From: Chelativorans petroleitrophicus
GTDB taxonomy: Bacteria; Pseudomonadota; Alphaproteobacteria; Rhizobiales; Rhizobiaceae
Length of the DNA stretch: 64,000 nt
Assembly: GCF_025398195.1 (NCBI RefSeq)
Contig: NZ_JAODNV010000003.1
Coordinates: 1-64,000, forward strand
Direction: 5' to 3'
Positions 1 to 9,322 of this stretch are shown piece by piece (within the stretch, counting starts at the first letter, position 1; every line of letters begins with the position of its first letter). Made by a program: the position numbers and the translations under genes. The notes below the pieces were generated by a model. It did no database searches. It was not told the DNA's origin and saw nothing but the letters and a program-made list of their open reading frames with translations.

Positions 1-1
1 G

Positions 2-3000
2 GGACTATCCCCGCGTGTGCGGGGGAACCCATTCCAAGCGGCGGGCGCCACCGAGAAGAACGGGACTATCCCCGCGTGTGCGGGGGAACCGGCTTTCGGC
101 GCCATCGGCGGCCTCTTTTCGTCGGACTATCCCCGCGTGTGCGGGGGAACCGAGAACGTTCGCCACGAAGTATGCGGGTGATTGGGACTATCCCCGCGTG
201 TGCGGGGGAACCGCGAGGCAACCGCCCATGATGTAATGGCCACGGGGACTATCCCCGCGTGTGCGGGGGAACCAGCCGTACTTCTCAGCAAGGAACTTCT
301 CTGCAAGGACTATCCCCGCGTGTGCGGGGGAACCGCCTCGAAGTAGCAGCGCTTTTTGGGATTGACGGGACTATCCCCGCGTGTGCGGGGGAACCTTTTG
401 GGCATAGCCCCACCACCATTACTTCCAGGGACTATCCCCGCGTGTGCGGGGGAACCGCCCCTTGCGAAGCTGCGGCCATATTCGATATGGGACTATCCCC
501 GCGTGTGCGGGGGAACCTTGGCGTCACAGTCGGCGTGATGGCTTCTCCGGGGACTATCCCCGCGTGTGCGGGGGAACCCGCTTTTGCGGCTCTGTCGATC
601 AGATGCGTCAGGGACTATCCCCGCGTGTGCGGGGGAACCTACTGGCGCTAAACGCCGCGCTGGCAAACGGCGGGACTATCCCCGCGTGTGCGGGGGAACC
701 CGGCGACCGGCCGGGGGCCGCGCCGCCGGCGTGGGACTATCCCCGCGTGTGCGGGGGAACCTCAGGCTCTTAACAAGAGCAAGGGGAAGACCGGGGACTA
801 TCCCCGCGTGTGCGGGGGAACCAAGTTTTGAACTCTGGCGTCTCGTCTGCTTTGGGGACTATCCCCGCGTGTGCGGGGGAACCACGACCTCCCGGAACTT
901 TCCGCCGTCAAGATGGGGACTATCCCCGCGTGTGCGGGGGAACCTGATTTGGGAATTCAAGACGCGAAACTTCACCGGGACTATCCCCGCGTGTGCGGGG
1001 GAACCGAGTACGACGAGCATTACAACGCGGCGGACTGGGGACTATCCCCGCGTGTGCGGGGGAACCGGCCGGACAAGCCAAGACCAAAACCCGGAAGGCG
1101 GACTATCCCCGCGTGTGCGGGGGAACCATACTTGTGTACGCATACGTCAGGGAGTACACGGGACTATCCCCGCGTGTGCGGGGGAACCATGCCGAAACCG
1201 TCAATGAAGCTTGCGATATGGGGACTATCCCCGCGTGTGCGGGGGAACCATCCCGTAATCGAGAACGGCAAGCTGGTGCTGGGGACTATCCCCGCGTGTG
1301 CGGGGGAACCTCGGCCGCAGCACTAGCGAGAGCTACTTGATAAGGACTATCCCCGCGTGTGCGGGGGAACCCCTCTATTTCGGCCATAGAAGGCCGCTGA
1401 CGCGGGACTATCCCCGCGTGTGCGGGGGAACCCGCGCCCGGCGAAGACCGTGCGTGACATGGGTGGGACTATCCCCGCGTGTGCGGGGGAACCTTTGCCG
1501 AACTGCAGAAGCTGCAGCCTGTCGAGGGACTATCCCCGCGTGTGCGGGGGAACCGCAGCGCCATTGCTGCCCTTCTTGTCGCATTCGGGACTATCCCCGC
1601 GTGTGCGGGGGAACCGGTCTCGGTCGTATTCTTCTTGGGAAACCATCGGGACTATCCCCGCGTGTGCGGGGGAACCACTGTGTTTTCGTCAAAGGCCGAT
1701 CCCGTGCCGGGACTATCCCCGCGTGTGCGGGGGAACCTGTCCATGATCTCCCTCAGGCGCTCGAATGTGGGGACTATCCCCGCGTGTGCGGGGGAACCTG
1801 CGCCAAAGTAGCCTTGCGGGCGAGTCCAGCGGGACTATCCCCGCGTGTGCGGGGGAACCGGTATTCGTTCGCGCGGATCCCCTCCTCAACCGGGACTATC
1901 CCCGCGTGTGCGGGGGAACCTTTCGCATAATCCAACAGTCAACAACAAAAGGGGGACTATCCCCGCGTGTGCGGGGGAACCTCGAAGCCTCTGAGTGCCC
2001 CCTTTGACCCACAGGGACTATCCCCGCGTGTGCGGGGGAACCGCTTGATTTGGCGCGCGCCGCCCATGTGCTAGGGGACTATCCCCGCGTGTGCGGGGGA
2101 ACCCGCGGGCAGAAGCGGCCGGCGTGAAGATTGTGAGGACTATCCCCGCGTGTGCGGGGGAACCTCTGTCACGCAATCGCGGGAGGCCGTGGCGCGGGGA
2201 CTATCCCCGCGTGTGCGGGGGAACCCTGTCCCATTCGCGGCCGCGCGTGCGGTCTTTGGGACTATCCCCGCGTGTGCGGGGGAACCGGCGATCTGCATCG
2301 GACAAACCGGCACGGGCGGGGACTATCCCCGCGTGTGCGGGGGAACCAAGCTCTCGTCCCAAATGGCATTATCCCATTCGGGACTATCCCCGCGTGTGCG
2401 GGGGAACCCCAGGGGCTGCGTGAGGAACAACCTCGCCAGAGGGACTATCCCCGCGTGTGCGGGGGAACCAATGGGTTGCCAGCAAGCTCGACGGATTCGC
2501 CCGGACTATCCCCGCGTGTGCGGGGGAACCACATGGCTCGAGTGGCGTCCGGCAAAGCCGCTGGGACTATCCCCGCGTGTGCGGGGGAACCTTTTGGGCA
2601 TAGCTCCGCCACCATTACTTCCAGGGACTATCCCCGCGTGTGCGGGGGAACCGTGCTACGATAATGAGCATTTTCTGGCGATGAGGGACTATCCCCGCGT
2701 GTGCGGGGGAACCTGTACGATTACGAGTCAAGTACTAAATGTACGAGGACTATCCCCGCGTGTGCGGGGGAACCCAGGTCGGACAGATCCTCTCCCCGTC
2801 TCTCAAGGGACTATCCCCGCGTGTGCGGGGGAACCGCTGTGACGGCACAGGGGCGCGGCTCATGCCAGGGACTATCCCCGCGTGTGCGGGGGAACCCGAG
2901 CATCAGCAGCGCGCTTGATGCGATTGAGGGGACTATCCCCGCGTGTGCGGGGGAACCCTCATCCGAGTAGATGTGAAACTTCGGGAACGTGGACTATCCC

Positions 3001-4848
3001 CGCGTGTGCGGGGGAACCACAATTGTCGAGCTGATCTGCCCCGCAAGGTCGGGACTATCCCCGCGTGTGCGGGGGAACCCCGTGGCCATGCCTCGGCGGC
3101 GGCTTGGCGCGGGGACTATCCCCGCGTGTGCGGGGGAACCGTTTCGGCATTCGCCAACATCTCCCATGCCGCGGGACTATCCCCGCGTGTGCGGGGGAAC
3201 CTCGATACGCTCGACCGACGCAAGCGCCTCGAAGGGACTATCCCCGCGTGTGCGGGGGAACCGTGGTCGCCGCTTGGGAACTTCTGCCGGATGCCGGACT
3301 ATCCCCGCGTGTGCGGGGGAACCCCTGCTTACGAGGAATCCAGCGCAGGCTGCTCGGGACTATCCCCGCGTGTGCGGGGGAACCTATCCGTAGGAGCGCG
3401 ACACTTGACCGTCGCCGGGACTATCCCCGCGTGTGCGGGGGAACCTGCTGTGGTGTCGGCCGGCCGGGGGTAAGCCCGGGACTATCCCCGCGTGTGCGGG
3501 GGAACCGGTTTCATACTTGATGGTCGGTGTCGTGTTTTGGGACTATCCCCGCGTGTGCGGGGGAACCTGGCTTGGCCGTGACGGAACCGCTCTCAGGCTG
3601 GGACTATCCCCGCGTGTGCGGGGGAACCCTGCGGCTGGTGGACCTTGAACTGGGTGAGCAAGGACTATCCCCGCGTGTGCGGGGGAACCAGGCGTTTCGG
3701 CGTGTAATTTTCCATGATCGGGGGACTATCCCCGCGTGTGCGGGGGAACCGTTGAAATTTGCGAAGATTTTGTGTGGCCGACGGGACTATCCCCGCGTGT
3801 GCGGGGGAACCCGGATCGACTACATTCGCCGATTCCGCGATCAAGGACTATCCCCGCGTGTGCGGGGGAACCCCTCTCGATCCTCAAGACGGTCTTCCTG
3901 CCACGGGACTATCCCCGCGTGTGCGGGGGAACCGACGAAGATTCGGAAGTTTACGCATATTTCGTGGGACTATCCCCGCGTGTGCGGGGGAACCTGTAAG
4001 ATTCGCTCCTGCACGAGGTAGGACTTGGGACTATCCCCGCGTGTGCGGGGGAACCGTGCACTGCTTCAGACTTAGATCGGATTCGGTGGGACTATCCCCG
4101 CGTGTGCGGGGGAACCCGATGTGGAACCCAGAGCCATGGCCGCCCTTAGGGACTATCCCCGCGTGTGCGGGGGAACCCCGGGCGAGGGCAGCTGTAACCC
4201 TGCCCTTAAGGGACTATCCCCGCGTGTGCGGGGGAACCCCGCCGAAGATCACGCCGACCGGCCCGAAGCGGGGACTATCCCCGCGTGTGCGGGGGAACCC
4301 AGGTCACGCCATTCGGGAACTTGATCTGACAGGGACTATCCCCGCGTGTGCGGGGGAACCAGCATCCTTTGTAGTATGCTACACGCTGCATCGGGACTAT
4401 CCCCGCGTGTGCGGGGGAACCCCAGCACGCGTCGACCAGCTCGCCAGCGCAGAGGGACTATCCCCGCGTGTGCGGGGGAACCCGCTGGTCGCTCGACGAC
4501 TGCCAGTGAGCCAGGGGACTATCCCCGCGTGTGCGGGGGAACCGTGTAAACTTTGCTCCCGCTACCCAACGTATTGGGACTATCCCCGCGTGTGCGGGGG
4601 AACCCGGCAGGCAGGTATCGACGTGGCAGCATTCGAGGGACTATCCCCGCGTGTGCGGGGGAACCCCGCCGCTCTGCCACGGCAGACCGACAAATCTGGG
4701 ACTATCCCCGCGTGTGCGGGGGAACCCAGGGCGCTGAGATAGTCGGCTCGCAATTTTTGGGACTATCCCCGCGTGTGCGGGGGAACCACCGTCACCTTAC
4801 CCGGGTGATCCCGGAGCATGGGACTATCCCCGCGTGTGCGGGGGAACC
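2..4848 (-). CRISPR. Type I-E CRISPR array, at least 80 repeats and 79 spacers, open at the left edge
   Basis: A 28-bp repeat recurs at position 2+61n from n=0 to n=79, so repeat plus spacer is always 61 bp (33-bp spacers). On the transcribed minus strand the repeat begins GGTTCCCCC and ends GGGGATAGTCC, with a short GC-rich stem in the middle, as in type I-E repeats cut by Cas6e. I saw no base change in any repeat copy. The newest spacer should be 4788-4820, beside the leader; the old, usually degenerate end lies outside the window. The base next to each spacer's leader-proximal end is not fixed (see findings). Spacers at 396-428 and 2592-2624 are near-duplicates; the rest look unrelated by eye. 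Confidence 0.99.
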
Positions 4849-4916
4849 TCTGCCGCTTAATCCATTGTTTCATATACACAATGTCAAAGAACATGGAAGA
4901 GCTTCGGACGGCTCTT
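4849..4916 (-). promoter_or_regulatory. CRISPR leader with candidate pre-crRNA promoter
   Basis: The 68 bp between the cas2 stop codon and the first repeat is the only sequence that can serve as leader. On the minus strand it holds a perfect -35 hexamer TTGACA (4887-4882) and, 17 nt on, a weak -10 TGGATT (4864-4859), which would start transcription just before the first repeat. A dyad CATTGT-N9-ACAATG spans 4863-4883, and a second stem (AAGAGC/GCTCTT) spans about 4898-4916. The stretch is much more AT-rich than its flanks, as leaders usually are. Promoter strength is inferred only. Confidence 0.7.
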
Positions 4917-5219
4917 TCAGCTGCGCAGCGCACGGCGCACCAGAAGCATCGCGTCATGCGCGATGATCTGCTTGGGCGGCTCGCCCAGCGTCAAAAGGCC
5001 AAGTCCGCCATTGGCGCTGCTGTCCGCCCACGTCATGACGATGCTTCCCTGGCCCAGCTGAAGGTGCCAGTCCGACAGCACTTCCCAGATTCGGGTGCGC
5101 ACGCCGGCGCTCATGCGTGGATGGGCATAGACACCTGCGGCAAGCTCCAGCATGGTGGAGCCTAGGAAGCCCCGGTAGCGCGGTTCGACATCTCGTGTGA
5201 TGACAACCACCATAGGCAT
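4917..5219 (-). CDS. cas2: CRISPR-associated endoribonuclease-fold protein Cas2 (type I-E)
   Basis: A 100-residue protein of the Cas2-E family (E. coli Cas2 is 94 residues), with the typical opening MPMVVVITRDVEPRYRGFL and the conserved stretch LELAAGVYAHPRMSAGVRTRIWE. Cas2 forms the dimer at the centre of the Cas1-Cas2 spacer integrase; in type I-E its role is structural. The ATG overlaps the cas1 stop as ATGA (5217-5221), so the two are translationally coupled. It is the last cas gene before the leader, the usual I-E arrangement. Confidence 0.97.
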   Translation of the reverse strand: MPMVVVITRDVEPRYRGFLGSTMLELAAGVYAHPRMSAGVRTRIWEVLSDWHLQLGQGSIVMTWADSSANGGLGLLTLGEPPKQIIAHDAMLLVRRALRS

Positions 5220-6106
5220 CAGCCGGCCACGTCCGCTTTCGTTTCGCCTTCCGGGCCCACGAGCATCTTGATCCGGTCGATCATCGAGGGGATCACCCCT
5301 CGCTGGCGGAAGAGCAGCGCCGCGCGCCGGCGGGTTAGGCGCTCGACGGGCTCTCCTGTCTTCATGGCTTCCTTGGCCGCGCCGAAGGCGATGTCCAGCG
5401 TCACGTCGTGGCGGTAAAGATCCGCGATGTCGAGGACGAAGGACTGGCCGGAATCCTCATGGATGAAGCCTAGCTGCGGAATGGCCCCCACGCTGGCAAC
5501 GGCCACGGCAGCCGCCGCCCGCATGGCGCTCGCGGCGTGGTTGATGGCCTGATTGGGCAGGTCGCCCGAGTTCGGGTTCTCCCGATCATAATTGCGCCCG
5601 CGCCAGGGAACGCCATAACGTTCGGCCATGAGCTGATAGCTGCGCTTGATGCGGGCGCCTTCCTGGCCACGCAGCACCTCGATGTCGCGGGTCCGCACAA
5701 TCTCGTCGAAGCGGATGGCATACATGGCGCGCGCCACTTCCATGCGCTTGGCGGGATCCGCCCACAGGCGCACCTGCTCGCGCGCCAACGCGGATGTGTC
5801 CGGCATCAGCGGCGGGGCGGTGTAAAAGCGGACTGCGCCCTCGCCGATTGTCGCCAGCGCGCAGCCATGCCGTGCCAGAAGCCGGAGCGCATCATGCGTG
5901 ACGCTGGATCCGGGCCCTAAGAGCACGATGGAAAGGGACTGATGCGGAATTTGATAATCGCCCGCAGGCAGCTCTCCTCCGCCGGCAGTGACGAAGCGCA
6001 GGCACCCGTCCTCAACCTCCAGCCGGCCTCTGTCGAGCCAGACGAGACCATGGCGGTCGGCATGGGGGATGCGTGCCTTCTCAAGCCCCAGCCGGCCGAT
6101 CAGCAT
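5219..6106 (-). CDS. cas1: CRISPR spacer integrase Cas1 (type I-E)
   Basis: A 295-residue Cas1-E. Cas1 joins prespacers to the leader-repeat junction in complex with Cas2. The metal-binding residues can be placed as E149 (RGQEGARIK), H216 (GFIHEDSG), D226 and D229 (FVLDIADLY). Their spacing (67, 10, 3) equals that of E141, H208, D218 and D221 in E. coli Cas1, so the active site appears intact. It starts 2 nt after the cas6e stop and overlaps cas2 by ATGA. Confidence 0.98.
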   Translation of the reverse strand: MLIGRLGLEKARIPHADRHGLVWLDRGRLEVEDGCLRFVTAGGGELPAGDYQIPHQSLSIVLLGPGSSVTHDALRLLARHGCALATIGEGAVRFYTAPPLMPDTSALAREQVRLWADPAKRMEVARAMYAIRFDEIVRTRDIEVLRGQEGARIKRSYQLMAERYGVPWRGRNYDRENPNSGDLPNQAINHAASAMRAAAAVAVASVGAIPQLGFIHEDSGQSFVLDIADLYRHDVTLDIAFGAAKEAMKTGEPVERLTRRRAALLFRQRGVIPSMIDRIKMLVGPEGETKADVAG

Positions 6107-6108
6107 GG

Positions 6109-6900
6109 CTATCTCCCTGCCGGCCGCAGCAGCAGCATGCCGTAGCCATAGGCCGTGTGGCGGCCGAGGCCGGAGGCAAGCAGATCGGCAAAGGCTGCAC
6201 CGTCGGTAATCGTTAGTTCGCCATGGAGGGTGGCGTCCGGGCCCTCGATGCGCCCATTGCGCTCGATGATTGTACGCTCGAAATGGGCCAGACGCGTCTT
6301 GTCCGCGCAGAGCTCCGCCGCGCCGCCAAGGCGCTCGGCCAGCCAGTCGCGATAAATGGCCTCGCGCGTCAGGCCTGCATTGTCCGGCTCTTCATCGGGC
6401 ATGCCTTCGGGATATCGCCGCAGGCGCGCGACAAGAAAGGCGTCCACCTCGCTTCCCTTCCTGAAGGCGCCTTTTCCCTGTTGGCCTTTGAGCTGCCGGC
6501 GCTGTTCCTCTCGGCTCCAGCCCTCTAGCGGGCTGTTCAGGCGGCGGACGGGGCGGATGCGCACATCGAAGGCAAGGTGACGGCCCTCCCGCCATGTAGG
6601 GGGCATCTCTTTGGCTTTGATCCGCGCCGGGTCAGCCACGGCCACCGCTTCCGGCATCCCCACCTCCCGCGCCATCTGGCGCAGGCTTTCCGCGTCCTGG
6701 CGGGTGTAGGCATAGAGCATCCCCCTTCGCGCCCCGCGCGCCACCATGAGACGGAAGGGCTGGAGTGCGCCCTTGCCGAAGGTTTCGCTAAGCAGATGAT
6801 GCAGGGCGCGCCCCTCATCGAGCGCGACGGAGCGCAAGGCTGCCCAGCGCCGGAAATCGCCTAGGTCAAGCGGTAGGCTGATCATGAAAAGCGTGCTCAT
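6109..6900 (-). CDS. cas6e: Cas6e (CasE) pre-crRNA endoribonuclease
   Basis: A 263-residue protein of the Cse3/CasE family. It cuts each repeat transcript at the base of the hairpin and stays bound to the crRNA 3' end in Cascade. Visible features are an N-terminal ferredoxin-like opening (MSTLFMISLPLD), a histidine pair in DEGRALHHLLSE (residues 34-35), near where E. coli Cas6e has catalytic His20, and a C-terminal glycine-rich GLGRHTAYGYGMLLL. The frame is open upstream to 7077, but the ATG at 6900 overlaps the cas5e stop as ATGA and gives the family's usual N-terminus, so I chose it. Confidence 0.95.
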   Translation of the reverse strand: MSTLFMISLPLDLGDFRRWAALRSVALDEGRALHHLLSETFGKGALQPFRLMVARGARRGMLYAYTRQDAESLRQMAREVGMPEAVAVADPARIKAKEMPPTWREGRHLAFDVRIRPVRRLNSPLEGWSREEQRRQLKGQQGKGAFRKGSEVDAFLVARLRRYPEGMPDEEPDNAGLTREAIYRDWLAERLGGAAELCADKTRLAHFERTIIERNGRIEGPDATLHGELTITDGAAFADLLASGLGRHTAYGYGMLLLRPAGR

Positions 6901-7622
6901 GGGCCGGGCCTTTCTGCCGTCACAGTCCCTTCCACCACCTTTCGCACGCCGCCGTGCAGGCCCGTGCGCCAGTTGCGGATATCGGGCAGATCGATGATGC
7001 GATGAACCTCCGCGCCCTCCTGCGGCCCTTCGCCGAGGGGCCAGAGCGCGCGTGCCGCCCCCTTGCACGGAATGCACTTCAGTGCGGCATAGGCGGTTGG
7101 CGCCGTTACGAATCCGCCGTTCAGCCGGCAGGAAGGCAGGCAGGGCTTGCGTCCGATGAAAAGGGGCCGTGCCGGCCGGTCAAGCGCTTCCGCAAGTGCC
7201 TCGATATTGGGCGATTCATGCTCAGGCTCAAGGCGCAGAGCGATGGTGACAGCGGCATCCATGTGATAGTCCCGCCTGCGGCGGTGCGGTGCCGAAAAAG
7301 TGTTCAGCCCGCCGGCTCTGCCTTCAGGTTGCCCCCACGTAGTCCATCCCTTGTCATCGTTTTTGAGTTGCGCGTTCTGAACATCCGTCAGGACGCCTGC
7401 AGGGTTTTCCCGGTCGCGCCGGGCTGCGAAAACAAGCCGGTCCTGCAGACATTGGTGCTTTTCCCATTCCGTCCGGCGCCAGCCCAGTGCGTTGGCGAAA
7501 AGCCCCGTCAGCATGGATGTCGCGGGAAAATCGCGTATCACGCCGATGGCATCGATGGTCACGCCACCGAAGGCCATCAGGGGCGCTTCCAGGTGTATGA
7601 TGAGCCAGCGGTGTTCAGCCAT
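6897..7622 (-). CDS. cas5e: Cas5e (CasD), Cascade subunit
   Basis: A 241-residue Cas5 of the I-E type (CasD). It caps the 5' handle of the crRNA in Cascade. The N-terminus (WLIIHLEAPLMAFGG) and the glycine-rich PTRSM-like segment (IRDFPATSMLTGLFANALGW) fit the family. A GTG two codons upstream (7628) is possible, but AGGAAGG lies about 7 nt before the ATG at 7622, which favours that start. A 48-nt gap separates it from cas7e, the largest gap from cse1 to cas2. Confidence 0.95.
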   Translation of the reverse strand: MAEHRWLIIHLEAPLMAFGGVTIDAIGVIRDFPATSMLTGLFANALGWRRTEWEKHQCLQDRLVFAARRDRENPAGVLTDVQNAQLKNDDKGWTTWGQPEGRAGGLNTFSAPHRRRRDYHMDAAVTIALRLEPEHESPNIEALAEALDRPARPLFIGRKPCLPSCRLNGGFVTAPTAYAALKCIPCKGAARALWPLGEGPQEGAEVHRIIDLPDIRNWRTGLHGGVRKVVEGTVTAERPGP

Positions 7623-7670
7623 AGGCACCTTCCTGCCATCGCAAGCGCGGGTTGTCCGGGAAGCGCTTCA

Positions 7671-8795
7671 TCATGCCGGCGCTTCCGCCACCCGCTCCGC
7701 TGCCCAGCGGGCAAGCCTACCGAGCGACATTTTCTCGATGCCGGTGAGCTCGCCGCTCGTGCAAAGATGAGCGCGCATTTCTCCCGTCTCATAGGCGGCA
7801 TCGAGCTCGCCCAGCCGCTTCTGCAGGGCATCGCGCGCTTCGGCAAAATCGTTGCGGACCGGCTTCTGATAGGCGGTGGCGAGAGAACGTGGCTGGCGGT
7901 CTCCCGCTTCGATCAGCATCAGGTCAGCACGGCCATAGGGCGCCGTCGAGCCAAGCTTGGCGCCGGGGGAGACCTCGGCAATGAGATGCACCAGATTGTG
8001 CACCACACAGGCCGCCAGCTCCTTGTCCTTACCGCAGTTGCTGATGAGGCCGGGAAGATCGATCACGACATAGCCGTAGAAGAGGCCGCAGGTGAGTTCG
8101 GTCTCCTGTATGGTGTCGGCGCCGCTGTCGTCCTCATCGCGCTTCAGATCGTCCACCGCGGTGAAGTAGTCTTGATCCGCTTCGGCGGCGTGAACCGTAA
8201 ATGCGTGTGCCACATGCACCGGCGCGTCGATATTAGCAGCCGGATCGGAAGTCACCATGCGGCCAAACAGAGCTGCGATGAGGCCGCCCGGCAGACTGGC
8301 ATTCTCGCTCATCGCCTTGAAATTCTGGCTCTTGGCCCATTCGGCTACCGCCTTTTCCGCCTCGCTTCCGTCCCTGACGGAGGCCGCGATCTCCTCTGCG
8401 CGCTTTGCCAGCCACTCAAGCTCAGGTTGCCCCAGAAGCAGCGTTTGGCGGCTCTTCTTGCCCTTGTGCGCCTCCTTGCCGTAGACGAGATTCTGAAAGG
8501 CGGGCTCCAGCGCATCGACAATTTCGTCGGCATACCGACCGCGCAACGGCCTGATGACTAGTTCTGTAACCAGCTCACGAGAGCGGAAGGAGTTTACGAA
8601 GCCCGCCAGCTTGTCGAGCGAATGGGGATCGTCCGTCGCCATGCGCCAATGGCGCTTGAGGCATTGTGAAGAAACGCGTGTGCGGTTTACCCCGTTATAG
8701 GTCAGCCGCTTGGCCTGACCGGTGTCGTCCCGATTGAGCAGCGCGGCCGTATAGGAATGCAATGTGTGGATTTGCAGGAAGCGGGCGGTGGTCAT
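7671..8795 (-). CDS. cas7e: Cas7e (CasC/Cse4), Cascade backbone subunit
   Basis: A 374-residue Cas7 of the I-E type. Six copies form the helical backbone along the crRNA spacer in Cascade. The opening FLQIHTLHSYTAALLNRDDTG and the following RVSSQCLKRHWR are hallmark Cse4 segments. The ATG overlaps the cse2 stop (ATGA at 8792-8795), and an AAGGGG ribosome-binding site lies 8 nt upstream. Length is normal (E. coli CasC 363). Confidence 0.97.
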   Translation of the reverse strand: MTTARFLQIHTLHSYTAALLNRDDTGQAKRLTYNGVNRTRVSSQCLKRHWRMATDDPHSLDKLAGFVNSFRSRELVTELVIRPLRGRYADEIVDALEPAFQNLVYGKEAHKGKKSRQTLLLGQPELEWLAKRAEEIAASVRDGSEAEKAVAEWAKSQNFKAMSENASLPGGLIAALFGRMVTSDPAANIDAPVHVAHAFTVHAAEADQDYFTAVDDLKRDEDDSGADTIQETELTCGLFYGYVVIDLPGLISNCGKDKELAACVVHNLVHLIAEVSPGAKLGSTAPYGRADLMLIEAGDRQPRSLATAYQKPVRNDFAEARDALQKRLGELDAAYETGEMRAHLCTSGELTGIEKMSLGRLARWAAERVAEAPA

Positions 8796-9322
8796 TCGGA
8801 TTCCCCTTCTTCTTGAGCTTTCTTCCGGTCAAGCTGGCGGTAATAGGCTTCGGCAAGCCTACGTACGGGCCTCACGTCGCTGGAAAACAGGAGGTAAGCG
8901 AAGTCAGCGCAATTAAGTGCACCGGTATTCTGCGCGGCCAGGAAGCGTGCCCACCGCTCCAGTGCCTCTCCCCGCTGCTGAACGGGCAGCGCAAGAAACC
9001 GCGCGAGGCGAGCTTCCGAAAGGCCTGCATCACAAAGCGCTGCGCCAAGCGGCCGCTCGAAATCATGGAACGAGCGCCGGGACGCGGACTCCCCCTTTGG
9101 CGCCAATGTCGCCAGGATTTTAACGAGACGCAGCGTTTTGCCGTCACCAGGCAGATCAACAGCGGTGACCAGTTTCCAGAACTCCAATTCTCCGGGTCCG
9201 CAGACATCCATGCGCCTGAGGCGGGCAAGGGCGCCCGGATCGAGCTCAAGCATCTTGGCGGCAAGAGACGCCACTTTCGGGCCGAGGGATGTGGCCTGCG
9301 TTACGGCATCTTCAGGCGGCAT
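8792..9322 (-). CDS. cse2: Cse2 (CasB), Cascade small subunit
   Basis: A 176-residue alpha-helical, arginine-rich protein matching CasB in size and position. Two copies form the belly of Cascade that steadies the R-loop. Conserved-looking pieces are RRMDVCGPGELEFWKLVTAV and the C-terminal LLFSSDVRPVRRLAEAYYRQL. The reading frame is open further upstream, but the ATG at 9322 has GGGAGG 9 nt before it and gives an 11-nt overlap with the end of cse1. Family membership rests on context as much as sequence, since Cse2 is poorly conserved. Confidence 0.93.
   Translation of the reverse strand: MPPEDAVTQATSLGPKVASLAAKMLELDPGALARLRRMDVCGPGELEFWKLVTAVDLPGDGKTLRLVKILATLAPKGESASRRSFHDFERPLGAALCDAGLSEARLARFLALPVQQRGEALERWARFLAAQNTGALNCADFAYLLFSSDVRPVRRLAEAYYRQLDRKKAQEEGESE

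Noticed and set aside
15-4742. Many overlapping plus-strand ORFs with repeated SPRVRGN, IPACAGEP and YPRVCGGT peptides
   Set aside because: They are translations of the CRISPR repeat, because 61 is not a multiple of 3 and each repeat is open in all frames. They are not proteins.
6954-8561. 535-codon plus-strand ORF opposite cas5e and cas7e
   Set aside because: Shadow frame of high-GC coding DNA; the minus strand carries clear Cas family motifs there.
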